Source: Brachionus manjavacas (taxonomy: Eukaryota; Rotifera; Eurotatoria; Ploima; Brachionidae). Taken from it: a stretch of 64,000 nucleotides of DNA. Location: positions 744,001-808,000 of the forward strand of contig JAHQIY010000023.1 of assembly GCA_019054805.1 (NCBI GenBank), given 5' to 3'. Every line of letters starts with the position of its first letter. Position 1 is the stretch's first letter. Positions 30,701 through 43,014 of the stretch are shown piece by piece. Position numbers and translations under genes: made by a program. A model generated the notes under the pieces. It had not been told where the DNA came from, made no database searches, and was given only the letters and a program-made list of their open reading frames with translations.

Positions 30701-33348
30701 TTTCTTAATTCAAAAAAATTTATCTTATAAAAAATGAACAATTTAAAATTTTTAAATAATTTTAATTATAAGTATTAAATGAACATAGAAGAATCTTACA
30801 TAAAAATAAAAATAAATTAAAAATAGCTTATTTTTAAATTTGATTCAATTTTTTTATACAAAAAATAAATCAATTACAAATAATGTTAAAAGTGAAAAAT
30901 CAAGAATTTTATTTTGAATGTTTATTTTCTATTATTTAAATAAATACTTAAAAGATTGAGGTGGCGATGCATGATTTTGTAAAACAATGACTTTACTACA
31001 AACTGAACATATTTTATTAGTACCTTTATTATAGTTTTTTCCTGAAAAATGATTATGGTATAAAATCACAATTTTACAGTCAAATGTTTATTTTGAGAAT
31101 TTGGACAGAAATTTCAGATAATAATAAACATAAATGGCTCCTATATATAATATATGAAAAAATGACTTTAAACAAAATATAAAATTTTAGTTTTCGAAAA
31201 TTAAAAGAAAAGATTTATTTTTGTTTCATGAAAATTTTTTGTTCAAAAATTTTTAATTTTTTTAAAACTAGTTAGTGTAGTTAAGCTATGAAATTAATAA
31301 ATAAGATAAAAAAGTATAAATAAAAGTTCATTGTTTAATGTAATCCATTTAATTTCAATGTAATAAGATTGTAAAAGTACATTTATTTAAAAAAATTAAT
31401 ACATCGCGCTTTTTCATGACTAATCAAGTCTTTTTTGGTACATTTTACCAGGAAAAGTCTATGAAGATTTTGAAATGGAGGTGAAGTTATTTTTTTTTAA
31501 CTTTTTGCTTGTTTTTTTTGCTAATTCCAACACAATTTAAAAGTAGTTAAGTCATAATTTAATTATTTTTTGTTAAGTTCAAAGTCGAAAAAATAAATAA
31601 ATTGTTTTAAGCACATGAAATATTTTGCAAGGTTTTAGGGCAGTCAACCTTGCAAAATACCTCATCTATAAATTATCCATGGAAAATAAAAAATATTTAC
31701 TTTAATATCTTCATTGTCCTTTTTATTGATCTGATACAATTTACCTAATTTCTCTTCGAAAACTTCATCGTTTATAGAAAACTGTTTGAAGACCATTTCA
31801 TTTTTGGTTAAGGTTCCAGTTTTATCTGAAAAGAGATACTCAATTTGACCCAAATCTTCATTTAAATCACTCGTGTTTGCCTTTGCTGGTTTATCTGTCT
31901 CTTCATCGTATAATCTTCGAGGAATATTGTCAATTATAAATTAATATTTAATTTAGAGATTTTTTTACTTTAAATCCCATTCTATAAATTTTGACCCGAA
32001 GAATCTTTGCATTTCCACAGTAACGTATAAAGACAATGGTACTATATAGTTGAGTAAATTCATAAAATAAATAAGAAAAAGAAAATTGTATAAGTCCCTA
32101 TTTTCCTGTTAAATGATAAGATTAAAATGGTTAATTCTTTTTTAGAAACAAAGGCTTACATTGAAAAATTCAGGCTCAGTTCCTTTTAAATACCAATGAA
32201 TTTGATAAAAGTCTTGATAAATAAAAGATAATCCGTAGCACAAAAAAGTGAGAAATGCCAAAATTGCCAAAAATACGAGTATGAACGCATTTAACTTTCT
32301 GTAAAAAAATTAATTTAAAAAATTTTTTTTTCAATGAAAGTTATAAAATATTTACTTTTCAATGCAAGATAATTTATTTGACTTAAGCTTTGAATTAAGC
32401 ATTACTTTAGTGTCAAAGCCAGTATAAACAGCACAACCATAAATTTTAGGAGATATTTTAAGGCACGATCCACGTAACAAAATATTTTCATTTGTTATGG
32501 GAAATTCAGTTTGTTCAATTAACAATTTACCTTTAAACTGATAAAGATTAGTATTAGGATGATCGCACAAAATAATTGCTTTGAATTCGGACAATTTTTC
32601 TTCTGAATCGAGTTCAGTTAAATTTTTTGGTCTGCTTTTTTCTTTTAAATTTGTCTCGCCATCTAAATTTGCAGTTGTTATGTAGCAAACATCATCATCG
32701 GCATCTGAATTTAATAACACCATGTCACAAGGAAACATGCTTCCAGCGCTAATCTCGAGGATATCTCCAACTTGGACATTTTTCCATTTTGTTTCTTTAA
32801 ATTTTCCATCTTTGAGGACACGGGTAGGGCTTTCGTTTATTTTACGGTCTTCTCTATGTCGCAAAAAATCTTCATAAGCCTTAGAAAAAAATTTTTTTGA
32901 AAAAAATCAGAATTATTCAAATTAAGAGCTCAAACTTGTTTGACAGCTGTTACCAAGACCACGATTGCCAATGGGATAATGCTTGTGTAAGGACTTGATG
33001 GGGGATCTGGAATAGCGAACTATTTGAAAAGAATAAAATTTTTAATCAAAAAGGCTTGTGTTTCTGATTACAATCACAATAATGTTGATTAAAAAGTAAA
33101 AATAAGCTATTCGACGAAATTGTTCAAAAAGGTTTTTTGGTAAAAAATTCCAAATTGTATACTTTAACAAATGTAAGCAAATTATTTAGATTAAATAGAA
33201 AAAATTTTAAAATTACTTTAGATGTTTTTATGAAATTGTCTTTTCTTTTTTTTTTGAATTCATGATCTAACAACACTTCCGGCTCTGATCCACTGAAATT
33301 TACAAATATTTTTCTATTTTCTGGTTTGCTTTTCCCAATCTTTTTTCT
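27710..33348 (-). CDS. ATP11-type P4-ATPase (phospholipid flippase), 13 exons, first exon(s) not found
   Basis: Exons in gene order: 33348-33217, 33161-33072, 33019-32936, 32879-32356, 32298-32160, 32105-31969, 31914-31701, 30200-29416, 29362-29206, 29053-28745, 28690-28563, 28515-28377 and 28327-27710. All junctions are GT-AG and keep frame, giving 1151 residues. Landmarks are [12 protein letters not shown], the actuator DGET, the TM4 [11 protein letters not shown] region, DKTGTLT (phosphorylated Asp codon 31,824-31,826, about residue 399), YCKGAD, VLTGDK, and [16 protein letters not shown] in the hinge. The wording [15 protein letters not shown] and [12 protein letters not shown] is closest to the ATP11A/B/C clade from memory. 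These enzymes flip phosphatidylserine and phosphatidylethanolamine to the cytosolic leaflet with a CDC50 partner. The start codon must lie upstream of 33,348. The C-terminus is Lys/Ser-rich. Confidence 0.9.
30201..31700 (-). other. Large AT-rich intron of the flippase gene
   Basis: This 1.5-kb intron follows the DKTGTLT exon, whereas most other introns in the gene are 37-150 bp. No exon, ORF or clear transposon was recognised inside. Confidence 0.6.
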
Positions 33349-33627
33349 CTTTAAAAAAAAATAATTCAGCTAATTAATAGAGAAAAATAAAATTTTCAAA
33401 GGTCTAAATTGAATTTATTTATTTATTTTTTATTGAGAGCATATAATTGCATCATGAATACAAAATTTGCTTATCATTTAAGCAGATTATTTTTTTAATA
33501 TCACGATAAAACATAATTCAAATTATTAGTTGAAGTAAAATATTTTTTAACTCGTCATTTACTCGTTGAAAAAAAATTTCTGGATTTCACATTATAAAAG
33601 TTTTGTGACAAATTAATAAATATCTAA

Positions 33628-33857
33628 TACCGTAAACTCGTGTTCACGACTCTAACAGTAAAAGCCAAAAACTCCGCTTTTAATCTAATTGAAGTTGTCT
33701 TTTACTCTATATGGCAAAGTATGGGATTTTTCATTTTTTTTAAATTTTTTTCCAAAAACTCAATCTTTGGTCATATAGAGTAAAAGACAATTTCAATTAG
33801 ATTAAAAGCGGAGTTTTTGGCTTTTACTCTTAGAGTCGTGAACACGAGTTTACGGTA
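33628..33857. repeat. 230-bp near-perfect palindromic MITE
   Basis: Two arms of about 90 bp are almost exact reverse complements. The left starts TACCGTAAACTCGTGTTCAC and the right ends GTGAACACGAGTTTACGGTA. The A/T-rich loop is at about 33,715-33,765. It lies about 280 bp upstream of the first visible flippase exon. There is no ORF. Confidence 0.9.
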
Positions 33858-34184
33858 GCATTTTTACTTGAAGACAAAGATTAAGTTTGTGAACGCGATG
33901 AGATATAAAAAATCCTGTTGCATTTTTTATAACATTCAAATAATAAATCTCCTAATTTTTTAGGAAATTAATTCTTATTTTTTTAGGAGGAAATTATGCG
34001 GAATTTACTCTTAGAGTCGTGAACACGAGTTTACGGTAGCATTTTTACTTGAAGACAAAGATTAAGTTTGTGAACGCGATGAGATATAAAAAATCCTGTT
34101 GCATTTTTTATAACATTCAAATAATAAATCTCCTAATTTTGGAGGAAATTAATTCTTATTTTTTTAGGAGGAAATTATGCGGAA
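33823..34184. repeat. 181-bp tandem duplication including the MITE right end
   Basis: 33,823-34,003 and 34,004 to about 34,184 are direct copies that differ by a few bases near TTTTAGG/TTTTGGAGG. Each starts with the right terminus of the 230-bp palindrome and ends ATTATGCGGAATTT. Confidence 0.88.
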
Positions 34185-34307
34185 TTTTTGACAAATTTTC
34201 TATATAAGCCTAGTAAAAACAAATTTGGGCAAAATTTCTTAAATTATCAATCCTCTACTTTTTCCAAAAAAAAATAAAATTTTTTTATATAATAATAATT
34301 TTCGCAT

Positions 34308-34392
34308 TTCTATCCTAGTAGATAATGGGGATTCGCTCATTTCCTTTTCTAGTACCTTTTTGAGCAACAGCTTCGATCTAACACAGAGGTTA
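34308..34392 (-). mobile_element. 5'-truncated copy of the 21,021 SINE
   Basis: The minus strand reads CCTCTGTGTTAGATCGAAGC, then GTTGCTCAAAAAGGTACTAG and ends CTACTAGGATAGAAA, matching the 3' third of the SINE at 21,021-21,282 with several substitutions. The tRNA head is missing. Confidence 0.75.
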
Positions 34393-36016
34393 TAAAACAC
34401 AATGAATTTTTGTAAAATTAAAACTTTTTTTAACAACTTTTCGTAGATAATCCCGTTTTATTAAAATAATAAAAATTAGACAAAAAAATAAAATATTTTT
34501 TTATCTAATCCTCAAGACTTGAGCCGACAAGATCTCAACAAATACACTTATCTCTAAGTGTATTATATTCCAAAGTATTTACGTTCCTAATATAATAATT
34601 TATTTTTTAAAAGCTTTTTCAACTAGAAGACTACATTAAGTACCACATTTGGTCGCCAGACGGTTTCTTTTATGTTCCATAAAGTACATAAAAAATACTT
34701 TAAGTTTGTTTATTATAAAGTAAACATTAAGAAATGCTGATTTTTATGATTTCATTGACAAAAGATGAACTTTTTGAGGATAATTATCCAACTTTATAAA
34801 TCGATGTAGTTGCACCTTTTAGAATTAACTATACTGATCATTATACTCATGTACTCCTTGATGTTTTTTGATTTCTATCATTTTATTTTGTTTTTTTGCA
34901 CCGAATTTCATAAAAATACCAATATTTAAAAAAATGATAATAACTAATAACTTACGATAAAATTTAAAATATTTCGTGTAAAATTGTCCCATTTCATAAT
35001 AATCAATTTAAATTTTTTTTTCGATATTTGAATAGAATCCCAATTTATTCAACTATAAATCTAAAACAATTCTAATGGCAAAAAGTTGAGATAAATTTAG
35101 AATCAAAAATTGTAATTTAGATTAGTAATATGTTTTATTGTTTTTGTTTCAACGATTTATTCAACTAATCATGATAAAATCAAGTCGCTTTTAAAAGTTT
35201 TACATGTAAGATAACATAAAGAAAAGCATTTGCTCAACATTGTCGTCAATAAATTAAAATATGCAAGCCAGACTAATTGAAAACAATAAAATGTTTTGAA
35301 AACGTCACTGCTTTGATTCAAAATTATTTTTTCTTCCATTAAAGTTAATATTTACTTTGACAAAATTTTATGTTCAGGTAAGAATTTATTTTAATTTTTA
35401 AAAAGCTTATTAAGCTGTTATGTAATACGTAGCTAAATTAGCATGTTTATAAAAATTCACTAGCGATTTTATTATTATAATATTTTTAAAATGAATAAAA
35501 TTGATTTTTGAAAATGAAAAAAATTTGAAATTTTTTAAAAACTAGGAGCCATGATAGAATTCCTGATTAACTCACTTAATGTATCGGAAACTTTCAGATA
35601 AATTCAGTTTAATCAAAAAAGCATAAATTATGAAATGTTCAACAATATTGATTTTCAAAGTGAGATTTATCAATAACGCCCATTTTATGAGTTTTACTTT
35701 TAGAAATTAAAAATTTGAAAGCAAAATTAGAATCTTTAATTCCATTTTTTAATATACAACATAAAATTACCCTTAATTCATTTATTTGATGAAGAGTTTT
35801 CTTTCAGCAACCAGCAAAATATTTTTCATTCAAATTAAAAAAACTGAAGCTTTTAATTTTCTTTAAAAACAAATATAAAAATCAAGTTGATAAAATGAAA
35901 AATGCGTGGCTAGATTTTTTATCATAAAATTTATCACAAACAAAATAAGTGTACAGAATAAATTATAAATTCCCGAAATATCATCAAATAGAATGTTAGG
36001 ACAATTCGAACATTAG
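34393..36016. other. AT-rich DNA, no gene seen
   Basis: No ORF, RNA gene or repeat recognised. If the missing first exon of the flippase gene is nearby, it may lie in this stretch or between 33,349 and 34,307. Confidence 0.35.
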
Positions 36017-37320
36017 TTGGTGTACCACAAGTCTTACTTTAAGTTAGCTAAAAATTCTAGGTACTATAAATGGTTGGCATGCAGGTTATTGCTAAAACAA
36101 GGACCACCTCCAAAAACCGAAAGAAAAGTTAAAAGAGTACGGGTCAGGCGTGTTCTAGAACAAAATATTATGCGCTTTCATTCGCAATTAGATCTAAGCT
36201 CTATGACTTTAAATTTTTTTTTTATTAAAATTAAGGAAAAATTTTTCCAAGGCAGTTCCGAATGGCGGCGCCTACTTTTTAGCCCCAATGATTGCAATTT
36301 TATTAAAATAAATATTAAATGTACAATTAGAATTTAAAAAATAAATATTTATTGTATTTACATTATTATTGCTAAGAGTTGGATGTGTTTAGGATTGAAT
36401 CAAAGGAGGTTTTGTGAGCCATTAATTCGTGGTTTTGCTTGGTGGTGATAGATTTTGAAAAAAGATCAAATCGATTCTTAGCTCTTTGTGGATCTTTTTG
36501 TAGAAAATATTTGATGATTCTCAAGACTTTTTTGCATATTTTGTATTTTGACTTTTATCTTGTGAGAATCTGATTGAAGTATTATAAAAGAGTAGTCGAA
36601 TAAAGATCTTATGAGTGACAAATATAGAATTCTGTTGATTTAAAAGAGCATCCCCACTTAAAACTTTTAAATTTTCTGATTAGGCTAATTTAGGAGATTT
36701 GTTTTGAATTGAAAATTTTCAAATGTTTTTTATTGATTTTAGGATCTAAGCTAATACCAAGGAATGTTGGATTTGGGTCGAGAGGAATTTGTGAGTTCCC
36801 CACTTTTATTTTCAAACCATTTGTTTTCTCATAATTTTTTCGAAGTTTTCGTTAATTCTAAATCTTCATTTTTTGCAGTACTCAATGATTCTATTCATTG
36901 CCTTTTGAAGAATTTTTTGAATTTGCTGGTTTTGGATGCTCAAAGATAGAGGAAATCTGAGAAATGGGCTATTTCCTATCTAATTTTGTTATCTATATCA
37001 CTAAAAAATAGAATGAAAATTTGTCAAAATTGTCAAAAGGTTTGTAAAAGAAATGTTTAAATTATAAGTTAGCAAAAATTATAAGTCGTTGAGCTTAGGT
37101 CTAATTGCGAATGTAAGGACAATTTAAAGTTATAACTATTGTTTTTTCTAAATAGAATTAATGCAAAGATAGATTATTGGGATAAACATGCTTTGTTAAA
37201 TCTAGAGGTAAAATCTGCACCACACCTGACTGAAGCTTTCTTAATATTTCCTTCGGCCTTTAGGAGGTGGTCCATATTTTAGCATCGATTCGCATGCAAC
37301 CTTGATCAAAAAATCTTTTG
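36017..37320. mobile_element. Inverted pair of related coding fragments around a LINE relic
   Basis: The left side (36,017-36,240, plus strand) encodes LACRLLLKQGPPPKTERKVK and contains CATTCGCAATTAGATCTAAG. The right side, read on the minus strand from about 37,310 to 37,070, encodes VACESMLKYGPPPKGRRKY and contains CATTCGCAATTAGACCTAAG. The two are therefore diverged inverted copies of one unrecognised protein-coding sequence. Between them, about 36,360-36,960 on the minus strand, is a LINE RT C-terminal relic (VGNSQIPLDPNPTFLGISLD). No terminal duplication was found. Confidence 0.5.
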
Positions 37321-38803
37321 AGAACAAAAATAAAAATAAAATTGATTTCTAATTTTCATTGTATAAAAATAGATAAATTGTAACAAAAAAAAAATTAAAT
37401 AAATTATTAATTAACTATTTGTATCGGCGAACGTTTGACTGTTTGCATCATATTTTCGATTAGAAATACTACCAAAATCAACAAGATGGCACATTGATGA
37501 TAAGTTTAAATGACATCAAGTGTTTGACAATTCTTGTACGGTACGTGTTTTCAGTCATATTTCAGAAAAATTGCAGTTTCTAAAAATTCAAAGTTTTTCT
37601 CTTTTAAAAAACTCATGGATTTTAACCATGATTTTATTAATGATTGATGCTGAATTGATAATTCTGGTTATTTCTTTCACTGAATTCAAATAATTGTAAA
37701 AATGGTTGATCAAATAGAAAAATTAAAAAAATTTATAAAATTAATCAACTGTCAGTTTAGTGCAAGACAATTAAATATACAATGATGATGGAATCTTTTC
37801 AAAAATCACATTTAACGATCAAATAATCAGGTTCTATTAAATTTCAATTGTCGAAGAAAACCAGAAATTCATGATGAAGTTTTAAAAAATTTTATCAAAT
37901 TTTTGTGCCATTTACAGAATGATTACTTCATATATGAATCTTTTTTTTTTTAAAACAAGTTCTTCTTTAATTAGACCAAAATAAATCTTGATTTTTTTTT
38001 TGTAAAAAGATTTTTATTAAATAATAAGGAGTGATTTGTGAAATTCGTAAATAAACAATTCAAACACTACTTGCAATACTAACCGATTATGTTTTTTTTA
38101 CCTTAAATATAAATAAAAGATGAAAAATATTTTGTTAGGTAAAAAAGTTTAACCCTTCTATTCTAAATTAAATTATTTATTATACGATGATTTTCAACAT
38201 TTTGTTTTTACAACAATTTACGTAAAATCTTGTAAATTTGTGACTTTTTACTTGTAAATTTCTTATATTTTTTATTCGGAAAATTTGCTACATTTTACGT
38301 AAATTTTTGTAAAAAACAAAAAGCTAAATAAAAAAATATTTTCGCTTTTCATTTTACTTCTCTTACTCATTTTGATTTTTTTTAATGAAAGTTGTTCAAA
38401 AAGCGAATGCTTCAGTGTCAACATTTATCTCAAAATTAATACTCAATTTCAACAGTTTTTATTCAATTAAAATATTTCTGTAAAGATTTTTTTTAATTTG
38501 TTTTAGAGTTTTATTAGGTTTTAAATAAAGTATTCAATTTTATTTTGTTAATTAAAAAAATAAATAAAATAAAATTGATTCTTTTATGCTATTTGGGTAA
38601 AAATTTACATAAAATACTTCAATTTTTTTTTAAATTATCAATGATTTTTAATTATTTATTTTAACAAATTGAAATAATCTTTGATGGATTTTTTACCTTT
38701 TTAAAAGTATAAAGGTAAGTTTTATTTTTATAGATATAGAATTATGTAATAATTTGGGAAAATAAAATTTTTCGTTTTTCTTAGTTCTTATATAGTTCTT
38801 ATT
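37321..38803. other. AT-rich DNA, no gene seen
   Basis: Long A/T runs; nothing recognised on either strand. Confidence 0.35.
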
Positions 38804-38863
38804 AGAGCTGTACGTCAAAATAGTTCTTCGACATTTTTCCTATTTTGACTTACAGCTCTACTG
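38804..38863. repeat. 60-bp hairpin palindrome
   Basis: AGAGCTGTACGTCAAAATAG on the left is inverted as CTATTTTGACTTACAGCTCT on the right, with one mismatch and a loop of about 18 bases. Small MITE-like element, no ORF. Confidence 0.65.
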
Positions 38864-40027
38864 TAAATTACATTTAGCTAAGTATATTTTTCTCATTTTT
38901 ACCATTACCACTAACAACAACAATCTATGGGAAAAATAAGGAAAATTTAAAAAACATAAAATCCAAAAATAGTAAATGACTATGTTTTTTTTTATACTAA
39001 AGAATTATTCTATTTTCATATCTCTTTATTTAAGCGAGGGCTTATTCTTCAAAGGAATTCTCAGGCCAACGAAAACCCCAATAGGTTTTCTTCAGAATCC
39101 TAAGTATTAAGCTGCACAAACTCTATATACCTTTAAACTAAATTAGTGTTAATCAAAATTATCATAACTTAATCTACATAAAAATAAACTTATAAAAAAA
39201 AAAATTTCTTAATATTTTTATCAATATGTATACTATTAGAAATAAAAAATTTAATTGCTTTTTTTTCTTAGCTCCTCTATTAAAATTTTAAATACCAAAC
39301 TTTTAAAAATATAAGTTTTATGAGGTTTTATTTTTATTTTAAATTTAATTTTGATTTTGTATTTCTTTATTCTTTTTGTTTTAAAAAAAAGATAAACAAA
39401 AATAAAAATAAAAAAAGATAAAAAAAAAAAATCTAATATGCATTTTAAAATATTATTGTGTTGCACTCATATTAAAACATATTTTTCTCAATTATTGATA
39501 TGTCCACGGTTCAAATCTTATACGGCTATTTCACCTTTAAGAAAGTCAAATTCAAGTTTCCAATTTCAAGCATCACAGGTTACACAACAAATGTTAGGAA
39601 AAAATTGAAGGTTGAAAAGAGAACTAAAATGAGCGAAGTAAAAGTGAGAGAAAAATATTTGAAATAGCCTTTATGAATTTTTAGTGATGAGCTTGATCTA
39701 AAAGATGAATCGAAATTCAAAGAAATGTCTGATTCGAATACGAATTTTTAAAGGCTCTTTGACGATTTTCTTGGAAGTTTTTTGGAAAATATTTAATTGA
39801 CCCATTAAGCTATCGCGTTTGATAAATATTTCTCAGTAAACTTGGAAATAAAAAAGCTTCATTTTTCTTTCCTTGATTTTTGATCATGAATATAAAATTC
39901 TTTTAAATTATAAAAAATATTTGAAACTTAATCAATTTTTTGGCAATATGCAATATTAGTACAAAAAATTACAGTACAAAAAGTAAAAACGCTATAATTT
40001 TTTTTCTAATTGTGCAAAAATGGTTCT
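38864..40027. other. AT-rich DNA, no gene seen
   Basis: Contains a GC-richer patch at 39,030-39,110 with a small hairpin (GAAAACCCCAATAGGTTTTC), possibly a LINE 3'-end relic. Nothing else recognised. Confidence 0.35.
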
Positions 40028-40210
40028 GTAGACAGAACAATATTGGACAAATTTTTTTAGAAACGAATGCCAAGCTCTGCACAAACTCTGCAATTTATTG
40101 CATATATCAATCATATATTTTTTGATTGTGTGCATTTTACAGAAAAATGCAGAGTTTTTGCAGAGCTTGGTATTCGTTTCTAAAAAATTTGTACAATATT
40201 GTACTGTCAG
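40028..40210. repeat. Palindromic MITE of about 180 bp
   Basis: The left arm (about 40,036-40,093) carries AGAAACGAATGCCAAGCTCT and GCACAAACTCTGCA. The right arm (about 40,145-40,205) carries the inverse, TGCAGAGTTTTTGCAGAGCT and TTGGTATTCGTTTCT. Both outer ends hold CAATATTG. There is no coding potential. Confidence 0.75.
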
Positions 40211-40315
40211 GTTTACAAAGTTCCTGGCCGTAAAACTTTATCAAATATGTCTAGAATATATTACACCAAAAATAAAAATCTTTTGAAAGAAACCTTAATT
40301 AATATGTCTTAAATA

Positions 40316-40724
40316 AATCTAATGTTTGATGACTGGACTTCAATTCAAAATTATATCAGTTTAACAGCACATTATTTTGACGATGCCTTTAAATTGATTT
40401 CCAAATGCCTGTCAGTTAAGATCCTAATTGTCATTCATCAGTCATTCATCAAAAAATATTTCAGATAAAGGCAAAGAAATAATTCATGAATATGGTATTA
40501 TTGAAAAAATTGGTGTTGTATCAGCTCATAAGGTAAATTAGATGAATAAGTCGGTAAGAGATTTGGGTTACTTTCGAATTGAATGTATGGGGCATAAATT
40601 AGATCAAGTTGTGAAAAATTCGATAATTTTTATTAAAAAAATTGCGTCTACAAACGATGATGATACTTCTGATATAGACACAGATGAAGAAAATAAAGTT
40701 ACTCAAAGTAAGAAAAAGATTTAA
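40316..40724 (+). pseudogene. hAT-family transposase fragment
   Basis: Three short frames in sequence read FDDWTSIQNYISLTAHYFDD, IIHEYGIIEKIGVVSAH and NKSVRDLGYFRIECMGHKLD followed by QVVKNSI. This is the hAT (ZBED4-like) pattern around the first catalytic Asp and the C/H region. Frames are broken by stops near 40,465 and 40,540. The fragment ends in an acidic stretch (DDDTSDIDTDEENK) and runs straight into a LINE relic. Confidence 0.7.
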
Positions 40725-40727
40725 GCT

Positions 40728-41575
40728 TTGATTTTATTAGAAGATAAATTGAATGAAAACAATGAAAACAAAGTTAAGGAACTCCAATATTTGGGTTTTA
40801 ATTTAAATTCAGATCTTGACTTTATTAGAATATCAATAATGAACTTTAAAAAGGTTCAAAAATCATTTTTCTCGTCCTCCTTCTTAATTGGGAAAATTAG
40901 TATAATGACTCCATCTCTTAAAGCTTTTATATATAAAACTTTTTGTTTATCACAATTTACGTATGGTCTGGGAATAGTTACACTTAATAAAACAACGATT
41001 AATACATTAAATATAAATCAAAACAATTTAATAAGACAAATTTTCAACCTTCGTTATACATGTCACATTTCGGGGGTCTTAAAAGTTCTCAAAATTTTAA
41101 AATTTGATCAAATTTACCTTTTTTCAAAACTATCATTTATTGCGACGATAAGATTTAACCATCAAAGTCAAACTCTTTTGAAACAGATATTAAACTTTTG
41201 ATTAACCATTTTAAGGTAGATTTTCCTTCACTTTTATGTAATATAAGTAAGTTTAAAAAGGAGTTAAAAAGGCATTTTTTCATCAGTGATGGCATTTCTG
41301 ACTCTATCAAAATGTGTCTAGGAAACATAAGATTTAAAGATTATCGTATATTTTTAAATGAATTAATAAGGTTAAAATGAATTTCATTACTTAAGGTCCA
41401 AAAAGTTCAATTGAAACTATCTTTCTTTTCATTTTCATACAACTGTAATATTTTCAAATATTTTTATATATATAAAAACTTTTTTTTTTTTTTGGAACTC
41501 TTTTCTTCTAATTTTTATTTTTACTTCTTCTGAAGGAGGTTAATTAAATTCAAATAATTAAAATAAATAAATAAA
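40728..41575 (+). mobile_element. LINE relic: RT C-terminal region and 3' end
   Basis: Two frames (40,728-41,201 and 41,198-41,380) read KVKELQYLGFNLNSDLDF, FIYKTFCLSQFTYGLGIVTL and NQNNLIRQIFNLRY, the post-catalytic thumb-like region of CR1/Jockey-type RT. The 3' UTR ends TTCTGAAGGAGG, then AT-rich words and an AAAT repeat tail at about 41,560. The element is 5'-truncated. Confidence 0.75.
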
Positions 41576-41841
41576 ATGAAGAGTTAAAGATTTTTACATC
41601 AGCTTTTTATACATTTATTTTGTATTTTTGAATTTTAAATAAATTTTAGCGTTTAAACAATTAAATTTGGCAATTAAAAATCAGTTTTTAGCAAGTTTTT
41701 CTCTATAAATCTAAAATATATCGTGAGTCTTTCATGGCTTTTTTTTTGTTATTAAATCAGTTTCTTTTAGTTATTAAATTCCCAATACAAAAAAGCGGTC
41801 TCGAAGTCAGAAGTCACCGAAATCGGCAGATTTTTTAGATA

Positions 41842-42087
41842 CTAAGCCAAAATATGTAAAATTTTTATAAATATAGCTTGATTTTTTCTTGTTAATAAAC
41901 AATTTTCAAGAGGAACGCCGCGTCCATTTATTAAAGCGTAAACTTGCTCAAATAGGGAAGGTGCGATTCTGAATGCACCATCAGCAAAAATATTATTATT
42001 CTCTAAATGTAGAAAAAACAAAAAATCTGTCCCTATTTTCAACATGTGAATCATTAAAAAAAAAATTTTGACCCTAAACACTGCCAT
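41842..42087 (-). pseudogene. MULE transposase fragment
   Basis: The minus strand encodes FADGAFRIAPSLFEQVYALI and GRGVPLENCLLTRKNQAIFI, which matches the DGTF..aP..F.Q.Y.i start of the MULE transposase core, including the first catalytic Asp. There is no continuation to the rest of the core. Relic of a Mutator-like transposon. Confidence 0.65.
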
Positions 42088-43014
42088 TTTCTAATGTTTT
42101 GGTTAAAGATTCAAGTATTTCTATTTGTTTGAATGTTTTAGGTGTCGTGAGTAATAATAATTTATTCAATCTCTTGTTTAAATTAGATGCTGACAAATAT
42201 AAAGTAAGTATTTTTTGTTGCCCAAATAAGCTTGTTAATTATTACTCAGCACTAAAGCTAATTTGACTTTGCTAAATCTATAACAAATATTACTAATTTT
42301 ATTATAGTGCTAAATCAAACTTGCTAAGATCAATTTGCTAATTTAAAATTTGCTAAAACATTACAGAGCCGTTTAGAAAAAATTGACGCAAGGGGGTTTC
42401 AGATTTGGAGCTCCTTGAGCTTTAATTGAAGACATTAATATAGTGGAATATAAGGGAAGTGATCAATCGATTTTTTCTCATTAATCTATTTTTTATGTAC
42501 CTGTTCAGTAGACTCCTAAGTCTAGTATATGGAGTTAAAACAGAGATTTTCAATTAATTCATGTCAGAACATTAAAAACTGACCCAATTATTTGCTTCAT
42601 TCTTGAATCATGTCATTAATAATGATTGAATTACTTGGATTAAAGCCCCAAAACGTTCATGGACTAATTATGTTGATTGTGAAGTGTTATTGGTTCTATG
42701 AAATTTTTCATTTTGCTTTTAAATTTACTAAATAGATGTTTCGATTTAGACTTTCCTTTTCAATTAGAAATGACAATGAGAAAAATCAGTTTTTCAAATA
42801 AAAATCAAACAAAACAAACTAAGTTGACACCAAATATTATTTGCAAACAGTTGCAGTCTTTGAAAAGGTACGAAGAAAAATTACTTATTATTGAAAATCC
42901 ATTAATGTAATTTGAATTTTTATTTAAATAGATATTGTAGTAGTAGTAATTTTCTGCGACAGGTCTAAACCCTTGTAGTACAACATAAAATACATTTGGT
43001 TACCTTGTAGAAAA
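42088..43014. other. AT-rich DNA with an unassigned 70-codon frame
   Basis: A 70-codon plus-strand frame at 42,698-42,910 (NKNQTKQTKLTPNIICKQLQ) is not recognised and has no support. A few bases upstream the phrase APKRSWTNYVDCEVL could be transposase relic. Nothing else seen. Confidence 0.3.

Noticed and set aside
39495-39530. Box B-like GGTTCAAATC suggesting a tRNA or SINE
   Set aside because: No box A, no cloverleaf and no body shared with the SINE at 21,021.
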